A stretch of DNA of 54,616 nucleotides from Bauldia litoralis (lineage in GTDB: Bacteria > Pseudomonadota > Alphaproteobacteria > Rhizobiales > Kaistiaceae). Below are positions 1 through 7,408 of this stretch, piece after piece. The position numbers and the translations under genes were made by a program. Where the stretch lies: positions 1 to 54,616 of the forward strand of contig CAMCWB010000021.1 in assembly GCA_945882315.1 (NCBI GenBank), written 5' to 3'. The notes beneath the pieces were generated by a model. It searched no databases, had not been told where the DNA came from, and worked only from the letters and a program-made list of their open reading frames with translations. The first letter of the stretch is position 1. Every line of letters starts with the position of its first letter.

Positions 1-1
1 C

Positions 2-118
2 AAGAATGCCCTTTTGTTTGTCATTCAGTCCGATGATGCCCTGGCGCTCGCCGTCGTGGCGGAGATTGATGGCGAAACGGCGATGCTCGTCATTACCGTC
101 GCCCCCGAGATGAATTGA
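2..118 (+). CDS. C-terminal fragment of an unknown protein (runs off the left edge)
   Basis: An open frame enters from the left edge and ends at a TGA at 116-118, giving about 38 residues that end APEMN. The tail is hydrophobic and acidic (LALAVVAEIDGETAMLVITV) and could be two beta strands. I do not recognise the family. The only support is the uninterrupted frame and its position upstream of, and convergent with, the IclR gene. No function can be given. Confidence 0.3.
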   Translation, partial: KNALLFVIQSDDALALAVVAEIDGETAMLVITVAPEMN

Positions 119-145
119 TCAAAGACCGACTTCATCACCGGGCTG

Positions 146-943
146 CTAAACCCCGCGGCTCAGCACATGCGAGATGACCTCGGCCGTGTGCTGGATGCGG
201 CCGACATGCTCGCGCAGCGGCGCCAGCGCCCGGGCGGTGACGCCGATCGCCCCGATCGGCGCGCCGTCGAGCATGATCGTCGAGGCGATGCAGTAGAGGC
301 CGGGAATATGCTCCTCGCGGTCGAGCGCGTAGCCTTTCTTGCGCACCTCGGCGAGTTCCTTGCGAAGCTCGGCCTCGTCGGTGACGGTGTGCTCCGTCCG
401 CCGCACCAGCGGCACCTGGCGGAAATAGGCTTTCAGCTCCTCCGCCGGCAGGTAGGCGAGGATCGCCTTGCCGAGCGAGGCGCAATAGGCTGGCGCCGTC
501 TTGCCGAAACGGCTGTAGATGGTCGGCAGCGACGGCTTCTCGACGCCGGCGAGATAGAGAAGCTGGTTGCGATGCAGGATGCCGAGATTGGCGCGCTCGC
601 CGATGTCATGGGCCAGCGTTTCCAGGTGCGGCAGCGATTCGATGCGCATCTGGTTGGTGTCGAGCAGGCTGCCGGCAAGCTGCAGCACCGAATAGCCGGG
701 CGAAATCCGCCCGTCGCGCGGGTTCTGCGTGAGATAGCCGTCGGCGATCAGGGTCTGGACGAGGCGATGCGCGGTCGGCCGCGTCACGCCGGCCCGGATC
801 GCCACCTCGGCGACGGTCAGCGGAATCTCGGCGGCGGCAAAGGCGTCGAGGATCGCCAACGCCTTGCGCAGCGTCTTGACGGCCGACGCATCGTTTTCGG
901 CGCTGCGGCGAATGGGGGTCGCGGTCTCTGGCAGGGCGCTCAT
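146..943 (-). CDS. IclR-family transcriptional regulator
   Basis: A 265-residue regulator with the normal IclR length and layout. A winged helix-turn-helix lies at about residues 22-80 (LTVAEVAIRAGVTRPTAHRL, then the DGYL wing), followed by the C-terminal effector-binding GAF-like domain (YLAGVEKPS, GKAILAYL, REEHIPGLYCIAS, GAIGV). I chose the ATG at 943, not the upstream in-frame ATG at 1045, because a perfect palindrome at 970-988 lies just upstream and would otherwise be inside the gene. It is divergent from the GST gene at 1110, so it probably controls that gene and itself, and perhaps the nearby cyclase/BKACE genes. The effector is unknown. Stop is TAG. Confidence 0.9.
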   Translation of the reverse strand: MSALPETATPIRRSAENDASAVKTLRKALAILDAFAAAEIPLTVAEVAIRAGVTRPTAHRLVQTLIADGYLTQNPRDGRISPGYSVLQLAGSLLDTNQMRIESLPHLETLAHDIGERANLGILHRNQLLYLAGVEKPSLPTIYSRFGKTAPAYCASLGKAILAYLPAEELKAYFRQVPLVRRTEHTVTDEAELRKELAEVRKKGYALDREEHIPGLYCIASTIMLDGAPIGAIGVTARALAPLREHVGRIQHTAEVISHVLSRGV

Positions 944-969
944 GTCCCGTCGGCTTCTTGTTCTTATCG

Positions 970-988
970 ATGTCCAACTTGTGGACAT
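970..988. promoter_or_regulatory. Palindromic operator candidate for the IclR regulator
   Basis: ATGTCCA-acttg-TGGACAT is a perfect 7-bp inverted repeat with a 5-bp spacer, in the divergent region between the IclR gene (starts 943) and the GST gene (starts 1110). Size, symmetry and position fit an IclR-family dimer site. Binding is inferred, not shown. Confidence 0.55.
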
Positions 989-1109
989 TAGGTCCTGCGC
1001 TTTCGGTGCGTCAAGCCGGTGCAGGGAAGGAAACGCCTGTTGCACTTCGGTTTTTCACCGGTCTTACTGTCGGAAAGAAGCGGTGCGCCGAAGCGCCACG
1101 GGAGGAACC

Positions 1110-1727
1110 ATGCTGACGATCTGGGGCCGGACCAACTCGATCAACGTCCAGAAAGTGCTGTGGTGCTGTGGTGAGCTCGGCCTGCCCTACAAGCGCATCG
1201 ACGCCGGTCTCAGTTTCGGGGTCAACAACACGCCGGACTATCTCGCCCAGAACCCGAATGGGCTGGTGCCGACCATCGATGACGACGGCTACGTCCTCTG
1301 GGAGTCGAACAGCATCGTCCGCTATCTCGCCTCGCGCCACGCGACCGGCACCTTATGTCCGGCCGATCCGCAGACCCGCTTTCTGGCCGAGCGCTGGATG
1401 GACTGGCAGCTCACGGCCTCGGTGCCGCTCGGCATCCTCTATCGCGGCCTTATCCGGACGCCGCCGGAGAAGCGCGACCACGGCGCCATCGCCGCGGCCA
1501 AGAGGGATTCGGAGACAGCGATGAAAATCCTCGACGCCCACCTCGCCTCACGAGATTTCGTCGAGGCCGGCCGCTTGACGATGGGCGATATCCCGATCGG
1601 CGTCATCGCCTATCGCTGGTTCGGCCTCGGCAATCCGCGCGAGGCCCTGCCGAACCTCGCACGCTACTACGACCGCCTGACCGAGCGCCCCGCCTACCGC
1701 GACGGGGTCATGGTGCCGCTGACGTAG
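1110..1727 (+). CDS. Glutathione S-transferase family protein
   Basis: A 205-residue protein with the two-domain cytosolic GST layout. The thioredoxin-fold N-terminal domain starts MLTIWGRTNSINVQKVLW, with S/N near the usual catalytic position, and has the cis-proline glutathione-binding motif NGLVPTIDD followed by WESNSIVRYLA. The all-alpha C-terminal domain has LTMGDIPIGV, the conserved N-capping box region. It resembles the bacterial GST family next to catabolic genes; the substrate is unknown. The ATG at 1110 follows GGAGGAACC. It is divergent from the IclR gene and followed by an intergenic palindrome element. The gene ends with tandem stops TAG-TGA. Confidence 0.88.
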   Translation: MLTIWGRTNSINVQKVLWCCGELGLPYKRIDAGLSFGVNNTPDYLAQNPNGLVPTIDDDGYVLWESNSIVRYLASRHATGTLCPADPQTRFLAERWMDWQLTASVPLGILYRGLIRTPPEKRDHGAIAAAKRDSETAMKILDAHLASRDFVEAGRLTMGDIPIGVIAYRWFGLGNPREALPNLARYYDRLTERPAYRDGVMVPLT

Positions 1728-1761
1728 TGACGAGTTTAAGGTGGAACGCCGACGTTGCCCT

Positions 1762-1858
1762 ATTCCGCTCGTCCCCGCGAAAGCGGGGACCCAGGGGCGA
1801 CAAACTCAGGCAGCATTCCCAAACCCTGGATTCCCGCTTTCGCGGGAATGAGCGGAAT
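1762..1858. repeat. Intergenic palindromic repeat, family A, copy 1
   Basis: The element is bounded by the perfect inverted ends ATTCCGCTC and GAGCGGAAT. It contains two hairpins, GTCCCCGCgaaaGCGGGGAC and ATTCCCGCtttcGCGGGAAT, each next to a CCAGGG/CCCTGG core. Related copies are at 5431-5525 and about 9104-9218. It lies between the convergent GST and cyclase genes, where it may also act as a bidirectional terminator. Confidence 0.85.
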
Positions 1859-1904
1859 TTGGCGAGGCGGGAGTCGCTACAACTCATCCCGTTTTTGGCA
1901 GCCC

Positions 1905-2858
1905 CTACTTGAACGCCTGCGGGTTGATCGGTGAGCCCGTGGCGGCGGTGATCACCAGCGGCGGGCCGCAGAAGAAGAACTCGTAGACCTTGTCCTTGGC
2001 GCAATCCTCGGCGAGGTCCTTCAAAAAGAACATCTCGCCCATGGTGAGGCCCATCGCCGGGATCACGACCCAGTGCCAGGGCTGGTTGGCTTCCTTGGTC
2101 TCGTTCGGCCGCACCTCGACGCCCCAGGTGTCGCTGCAGATCGCCGCGATCTCCTTCTTGTGCGACCAGTAGCAATTCTCGAACATGACGCCCGGCGCGT
2201 CGCCGCCGGCAAAGCCGCCCCATTCCTTTTCCTTGAGGCAGCGCTCCATCTGGCCGGTGCGGATGATGACGAAATCGGCGCGGCCGATCTTCACGCCCTG
2301 CGCCTTGGCGCAGGCATCGAGTTCGTCATTGGAGATCGCTTCGCCATCCTGCAGCCACGGCACTTTGCGGAAGCGCGCGATGTCGAGAAGCACGCCACGG
2401 CCGTTCATCTTGTCGCGCGAATTCTCGATGCCGAGGACGTTCAGCCCCTTGGCGTCAATCAGTTTGGCATCGAAGCCGTTATAGGCCTTGTCCTCGTAGA
2501 AGATGTGGCCGAGCGCATCCCAGTGCGTGGCGCCCTGGACGCAGAGATTGAGCGTGTCGTCGGCGTAGCGGATCTTGTTCCAGTCCTGCCGGCCGGCAAT
2601 CGCGTCGGTGCCGGTCGCCAGCATCTGGTGGATCGGATTGAAGCGTCCGCCGAACAGGCCGGTCTGCGGCCCGTTGGAATCGAGCGGGATGCCGAGCGCG
2701 AAGGTCTTGCCCTTCTTCACCAGCTTGGCGGCCTCGACGATATCCTTCGGCGTCACGAAATTGAGCGTGCCGATCTGGTCGTCCTTGCCCCAGCGTCCCC
2801 AGTTGGAAAGCTCCTTGCTGGCCTTCTCGATGGTTTTCTTGCCGACTTTGATCTTCAT
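1905..2858 (-). CDS. Cyclase-family (kynurenine formamidase-like) metal-dependent hydrolase
   Basis: A 317-residue protein of the cyclase/KynB-like superfamily. The family metal-site motif is seen as GATHWDALGH at about residues 109-118, with the later VIIRTGQME segment and the HWVVIPAMG region typical of the larger members of this family. It is longer than true KynB (about 210 aa), so it belongs to the broader cyclase group, whose substrates vary. It starts at an ATG after GGGAGGAACG and ends with TAG. It lies 34 bp downstream of the BKACE gene on the same strand, so the two are probably co-transcribed. The substrate is unknown. Confidence 0.85.
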   Translation of the reverse strand: MKIKVGKKTIEKASKELSNWGRWGKDDQIGTLNFVTPKDIVEAAKLVKKGKTFALGIPLDSNGPQTGLFGGRFNPIHQMLATGTDAIAGRQDWNKIRYADDTLNLCVQGATHWDALGHIFYEDKAYNGFDAKLIDAKGLNVLGIENSRDKMNGRGVLLDIARFRKVPWLQDGEAISNDELDACAKAQGVKIGRADFVIIRTGQMERCLKEKEWGGFAGGDAPGVMFENCYWSHKKEIAAICSDTWGVEVRPNETKEANQPWHWVVIPAMGLTMGEMFFLKDLAEDCAKDKVYEFFFCGPPLVITAATGSPINPQAFK

Positions 2859-2892
2859 CGTTCCTCCCAGAACAATCTTTTGCAGCGTTATT

Positions 2893-3828
2893 CTAGAAAT
2901 TGACCCGGTCGGCGCCCTTCAGCGACAGGATTTCGCGGGCGTCGTCGGGCGTTGCGATCTCGAGGCCGAGGCTTTCGATCATCTGGCGAACCTGGCGAAC
3001 CTGCTCCGCGTTCGACTGCGCCAGCTTGCCCGGCCCCGCCCAGAGCGAATCCTCGAGGCCGACGCGGACATTGCCGCCATTGGCGAGCGCGATCGCCGCG
3101 ACCTGCATCTGGTTGCGGCCGGCGCCCAGCACCGACCACTCGTAATTGTCGCGGCCGAGCAGCCGGTCGGCGGTGCGGCGCATATGCATGACGTCTTCCG
3201 GATGTCCGCCGATGCCGCCGAGAATGCCGAACACCGACTGGACCAGCATCGGCGGCTTGAGGATGCCGCGATCGAGGAAATGCGCCAGCGTGTAGAGATG
3301 GCCGATGTCGTAGCACTCGATCTCGAAGCGCGTGTTGTTCTCGGCGCAGGTCTTCAGGATGTATTCGATATCGGCGAAGGTGTTCTTGAAGATGCCCTTA
3401 TGCGAGCCTTCGAGATACGGCTTCTCCCAGTCGTATTTGAAGTCCTTGTAGCGGGCGAGCATCGGGAAGAGCCCGAAATTCATCGTACCCATGTTGAGCG
3501 AGGCGACTTCCGGCTTGAAGAAGGCCGCCGGCTTCACCCGCTCCTCGATCGACATGATCGGCGAGCCGCCGGTCGTGATGTTCACCACCGCGCCCGAGCG
3601 CTGCTTGATCACCTTGAGGAAGCGGCCGAAGGCCTCCGGTGTCTGATCGGGCCGGCCGTCCTTCGGATCGCGCGCATGGAGATGGACGATCGCGGCACCC
3701 GCTTCAGCGGCGCCGACCGCCGCGTCGGCGATCTCTTCCGGGGTGATCGGCAGATACGGCGACATCGACGGCGTGTGGATCGAGCCCGTGACGGCGCACG
3801 AAATGATGATCTTGCGGGATTTAGCCAT
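2893..3828 (-). CDS. BKACE-family beta-keto acid cleavage enzyme (DUF849)
   Basis: A 311-residue TIM-barrel protein of the BKACE family (type member Kce, 3-keto-5-aminohexanoate cleavage enzyme), which condenses a beta-keto acid with acetyl-CoA and splits it. Visible motifs are AVTGSIHTPSMSPYLPITP near the N-terminus, the zinc-ligand pair HLHARDP at about residues 45-51, GGSPIMSIEER, ASLNMGTMNF and RVGLEDSLW. The start at 3828 (MAKSRK) follows GGGGAGGAC; the ATG 15 bases upstream has a poorer site. It leads a two-gene unit with the cyclase-family gene and is divergent from the TetR gene. The physiological beta-keto acid cannot be told from sequence alone. Confidence 0.9.
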   Translation of the reverse strand: MAKSRKIIISCAVTGSIHTPSMSPYLPITPEEIADAAVGAAEAGAAIVHLHARDPKDGRPDQTPEAFGRFLKVIKQRSGAVVNITTGGSPIMSIEERVKPAAFFKPEVASLNMGTMNFGLFPMLARYKDFKYDWEKPYLEGSHKGIFKNTFADIEYILKTCAENNTRFEIECYDIGHLYTLAHFLDRGILKPPMLVQSVFGILGGIGGHPEDVMHMRRTADRLLGRDNYEWSVLGAGRNQMQVAAIALANGGNVRVGLEDSLWAGPGKLAQSNAEQVRQVRQMIESLGLEIATPDDAREILSLKGADRVNF

Positions 3829-3913
3829 GTCCTCCCCTCGCATTCCTGTAACATCCCGGTTCGAGCGACCGGGTTATTGAGCAAAGGTTCATTAGCGGCT
3901 AGCTTCTGTCAAG

Positions 3914-3943
3914 GCGGACGCGCGACAAATCCGACGCGTCCGC
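3914..3943. promoter_or_regulatory. Long inverted repeat upstream of the TetR gene (operator candidate)
   Basis: GCGGACGCG (3914-3922) and CGCGTCCGC (3935-3943) are perfect 9-bp inverted arms around a 12-bp spacer, ending 8 bp before the TetR start codon. A second, shorter palindrome (CCCGGT-tcgagcg-ACCGGG, 3855-3873) lies nearer the divergent BKACE gene. Either could bind the TetR product and couple the two transcription units. Confidence 0.45.
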
Positions 3944-3951
3944 GGAGTCGA

Positions 3952-4683
3952 ATGAAGATGGCCGCTTTTTCCGCAGCGGATGAAATTGTCGAACCGGGCG
4001 CCGTCGCACCAGGCCGCCGGCGCGTCCGCATGGCGCCCGACGAACGCGAGCGGATGATCCTCGACGCCGCCATCCATTTCTTCGCCAGGCACGGCTTCTC
4101 GGCGCAACTTCGCGAACTCGCCCGCGAGATGAAGGTCTCGCAGGGCCTGATCTACCGCTATTTCAAATCGAAGCAGGCGCTGCTCGACCGCGTCTACGAG
4201 CATAATTTCCTGCGCCGCTGGGATTCCTCCTGGGAGAAGCTGCTCGCCGACCGCAGCCTGCCGCTCCGCCGGAGGCTGACCGAATTCTACACGCGCTATC
4301 TGACGGCGATCGACGATCCCGAATGGATCCGGCTGGTGATGTATTCCGGCCTCGACGGCAACGATCTGACGCGCCGCTACATCCGCACCCATGTCGAAGG
4401 GCTCCTGCGCCTGATCGCCCGCGAATGCCGCGGGCTCGACGGCCGGAAGGCGGCGGCGGAGCCCAGCCAGGCGGACATGGAACTGGTCTGGCACCTGCAT
4501 TCGACCGTCATCTACTACCTCGTCCGCAAGCACATCTTCCAGACGGCGACGACGACGGACACCGGCGCGCTGGTCGCCATGATGATCGACGATTTCCTGT
4601 CCGGCCTCACCGGCGAAGCGCAGGCTTCACCGCCGCTCGGCAGGATCACGCTCGCGAAGAGGCGAAAGGGACCCTGCCCCTAA
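3952..4683 (+). CDS. TetR-family transcriptional regulator
   Basis: A 243-residue TetR/AcrR-type regulator. The DNA-binding domain is at about residues 30-75 (ERERMILDAAIHFFARHGFS, then the recognition helix region SQGLIYRYFKSKQALLDRVY). The C-terminal domain is a ligand-binding helical bundle that I cannot assign. A long open frame extends upstream through the antisense of the BKACE gene, but the TetR homology begins only here, so I use the ATG at 3952 (3958 is also possible). It is divergent from BKACE and 48 bp upstream of a GST gene on the same strand, so it may regulate both. Stop is TAA. Confidence 0.85.
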   Translation: MKMAAFSAADEIVEPGAVAPGRRRVRMAPDERERMILDAAIHFFARHGFSAQLRELAREMKVSQGLIYRYFKSKQALLDRVYEHNFLRRWDSSWEKLLADRSLPLRRRLTEFYTRYLTAIDDPEWIRLVMYSGLDGNDLTRRYIRTHVEGLLRLIARECRGLDGRKAAAEPSQADMELVWHLHSTVIYYLVRKHIFQTATTTDTGALVAMMIDDFLSGLTGEAQASPPLGRITLAKRRKGPCP

Positions 4684-4731
4684 AAAGGCGCGACAGGCGC
4701 CGGGCAACCAACGTCACGGGAGGGACGGATA

Positions 4732-5394
4732 ATGGCAAAGCTTCAGCTCTACACATTCTGGCGGTCGCAGGCGGCCTATCGCGTGCGCATCGCGCTTCAT
4801 CTCAAGGGCCTCGACTTCGAGCCGCATGTCATCGATCTGCTGAAGGGCGACCAGTACAAGCCCGACTACAAGAAGATCAATCCGGCGTCGGTCATACCGA
4901 CGCTGATCGACGGCGACAGGCGGCTGGTCCAGTCGCTGGCGATCCTCGAATATCTCGAGGAGACCCATCCCAACCCACCGATCCTGCCGTCGAATGCGTT
5001 CGACCGGGCCCATTCGCGCGCCCTTGGGCACCTCGTCGCGATGGAAGCGCATACGCTGATCGTGCCGCGCGTCCGCAACTATCTCGACAAGGAACTCGGC
5101 CTCGACGAGCCGACCCGGGTCAAATGGATCAGCCACTGGATGAACATGGCGAGCGATTCGCTCGAAGCCATGCTCGTTGCCGACGACCGCACCGGCACAT
5201 TCTGCCTCGGCGACAAGCCGACCGTCGCCGACATCTGCTTCGTCGCGCATTTCGTCAGCACGATCATGATCTACAAGAACGACGTCACCCGCTGGCCGAC
5301 GGCGTATCGCATCTATGAGAACTGCCTGAAGCTCGACGCCTTCTCGGCAACCCACCCGCTGAAGCAGCCGGATTTCGGGGTAGCCGCGCATTAG
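4732..5394 (+). CDS. Zeta-class GST, maleylacetoacetate isomerase-like
   Basis: A 220-residue zeta-class glutathione transferase. The N-terminus LQLYTFWRSQAAYRVRIALH matches the zeta pattern in which SSCSWRVRIAL is usual; here the catalytic SSC is replaced by SQAAY, so activity as a true maleylacetoacetate isomerase is uncertain. The glutathione site NPASVIPTLIDGD and the C-terminal domain (PTVADICFVAHF) are intact. The start follows GGGAGGGACGGATA. No tyrosine-degradation partners (HmgA, FahA) are in the window. Stop is TAG. Confidence 0.8.
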   Translation: MAKLQLYTFWRSQAAYRVRIALHLKGLDFEPHVIDLLKGDQYKPDYKKINPASVIPTLIDGDRRLVQSLAILEYLEETHPNPPILPSNAFDRAHSRALGHLVAMEAHTLIVPRVRNYLDKELGLDEPTRVKWISHWMNMASDSLEAMLVADDRTGTFCLGDKPTVADICFVAHFVSTIMIYKNDVTRWPTAYRIYENCLKLDAFSATHPLKQPDFGVAAH

Positions 5395-5430
5395 GAAATC
5401 GGCCTGGCGTTCGGCCCTAGAGCCAACCCA

Positions 5431-5525
5431 ATCCGCTCATCCCCGCGAAAGCGGGGACCCAGGGGCCACAAACTCAGGCCTGGATATAAAACCCTGGATT
5501 CCCGCTTGCAGCGGGAATGAGCGGA
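5431..5525. repeat. Intergenic palindromic repeat, family A, copy 2
   Basis: Same layout as 1762-1858: an outer inverted pair (ATCCGCTCAT / ATGAGCGGAGT), a CCCCGCgaaaGCGGGG hairpin, and a CCCTGGATTCCCGC arm whose loop reads TTGCA instead of TTTC. It lies between the convergent GST gene and the broken HerA gene. Confidence 0.85.
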
Positions 5526-5564
5526 GTGTGGTCGGGCGCCACGTCATCTCTGCGCCGATGACGG

Positions 5565-7283
5565 CTACCGCAATTTCGGCGTCGCAAAAGCCTCGAGCGA
5601 ACCGAAGCTCTGGTCGAGGTCGAGCGGGTCGCTGCCGCCAGCCTGGGCGCCGTTGCGGCCGCGTGCGATCGTCGTGCTCGATTCGCGCCAGCGGTCGACC
5701 ACGGCCTCGACGAAATCGCCGTCGACCGTATCCTTCTCCTGGAAACGCGTCCGGCCTTCGGTCTGGCTGCGCGGCAGGAACTCCTTGGCAAGATCGGCGA
5801 AGCGAAGCCGCGTCGGCAGGGCGACGCCCTCGCCGAAGGCGATCGCTTCCCGGATGCCCAGCGAGGCAAGGAAGCCGATCAGGCTCGACCCCGCGTCGGG
5901 CACCGCCGATTTGACGATCGCCTGGTCGCGCTCGTTGGCCATGCGCATGGCGAAGACGGTCGAGCATTGCGACAGGATGGTCGGATCGAGGTCGGCCGGA
6001 CGCTGGGTCACCACGCCGAGGAAGACGCTGTATTTGCGGCCCTCCTTGGCGATGCGCGAGACGGCCTTCCGCGTCCGGCCGAAGCCGAGCTTGCGGTCGG
6101 CCGGCGCGTAGCGATGCGCCTCCTCGCAGGCGACCAGCACCGGCACGGCGCCGTCGCTCCACACACCGAATTCGAAGGCAAGCCGGCACAGCACGGAGAC
6201 GACCGAGTCGACGACCTCGGCCGGGAAGCTGGCGAGCTGCATGACGGTGATCGGCTGGCCGTTCATCGGCAGGCGGAAGAGGTCGGCGAGCACCCTGCCC
6301 ATCATGTCTTCGACGAACAGGCTGTCGAACATGAAGGCGTAGCGCGAATCCTAGCCGAGCGTTTCGATGCGCGTGATCAGGCGATGGTATTTCATCCAGG
6401 ACGAGCGGTTCTCGAGCTTGCCCATGCGGTCGTTCATCAGCTCGACGAGGTCGGAGATGCGGTAGGGCACCGGCGTGTCGGCGGTATAGCCGGCGCCCGC
6501 CGCCTTGCGCAGCATCACCCTCTCGCCCCGCGCCGCAGCCGCGTAGCGCGCCTTGGCGAGCGGGATCAGCTCGGACAGGATCTCGCTCTCCTCCTCGACG
6601 CCCGGTCGGGCCCGGAAGAAGACGTCGACGATCTCCTCGAAGTTGAAGAGCCAGAAGGGCAGCTTCAGGTTCTTCGGGCTGACCACCCGCGCCAATGGTC
6701 CGAAGCAATGCCCATATTCGTTATGCGGGTCCATGAGGAAGATGCGCAGGTTCGATTTCTTCTGCAGGATCTCGCGCAGGATCAGCGCCACCGACGACGA
6801 CTTGCCGACGCCGGTCGTGCCGAGGATCGCGAAATGCTTCTGCAGGAGCTCGTCGAAATTGATGTAGGCCGGCACCGAGGCGTCGAGCTGCAGCCGCCCG
6901 ACATTGATCGTCTCGCCCGAGCCGACATGATGGATGAGGCCGATATCGCCGGTATGCAAGGCGACCAGTCTGTCGCCGATCGCCGGATACTCGGTGACGC
7001 CGCGCTGGAAATAGGCCTCGGGCGAGCCGTGATGCATGATCTCGCCGAGGAAATCGATATCGGCGGCAAGCTCGCCTGCGCGGCCGTCGGCCTGCTGCGC
7101 CGACACCAGGGAGACGACACCGACGACCAGGGAGGCGGGCGTCGCGACGGCGATCAGCTTGCCGATCGTAACGCGGGATTCATCATGACCTGCGGAAGCA
7201 CTGCCGCCCTGAAGCGTCACCTTGGCCCGCGAGCCGCTCACCGAGATCACATGGCCGAGTTCCGCAAGAGCCTGATTCTGCAT
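5565..7283 (-). pseudogene. HerA-type DNA translocase ATPase (DUF87) with an in-frame TAG
   Basis: Without the stop this would be a 572-residue HerA/FtsK-superfamily ATPase. It has an N-terminal barrel domain, Walker A GTTGVGKSS at about residues 155-163, the HerA hallmark Walker B IFLMDPHNEYG at about 181-191, and downstream motifs LVACEEAHRYAP and FLGVVTQRPADLDP (sensor/arginine-finger region). HerA proteins pump DNA for end resection, usually with the NurA nuclease. No nurA is seen here. Codon 311 is TAG (6351-6353) in the context IETLG*DSRYAF, and the frame stays open on both sides, so one base change explains it. The domain is split between the two ATPase halves, so the gene is probably inactive unless the amber codon is read through. 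Confidence 0.85.
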
Positions 7284-7408
7284 GTGAAATCTGTCCCTGT
7301 CGGCGCCGTTCCGGATGCGCTGATGAGGGTGGATTGAAGCATGGAAAGGTAAAAAAGTCGGCCGCGGACCGGCCGGAAAAGCCGCGCAAAGGCCGGCGTT
7401 ACGTCGAT

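Noticed and set aside
2575-3950. Very long open frame on the plus strand running antisense through the BKACE gene into TetR
   Set aside because: Only the part from 3952 has family similarity. The rest is the codon-position shadow of a GC-rich gene on the other strand.
5437-6708. Long stop-free frame opposite in phase to the HerA gene
   Set aside because: It is Arg/Ala/Gly-rich shadow coding with no recognisable domain. The HerA motifs are in the other frame.
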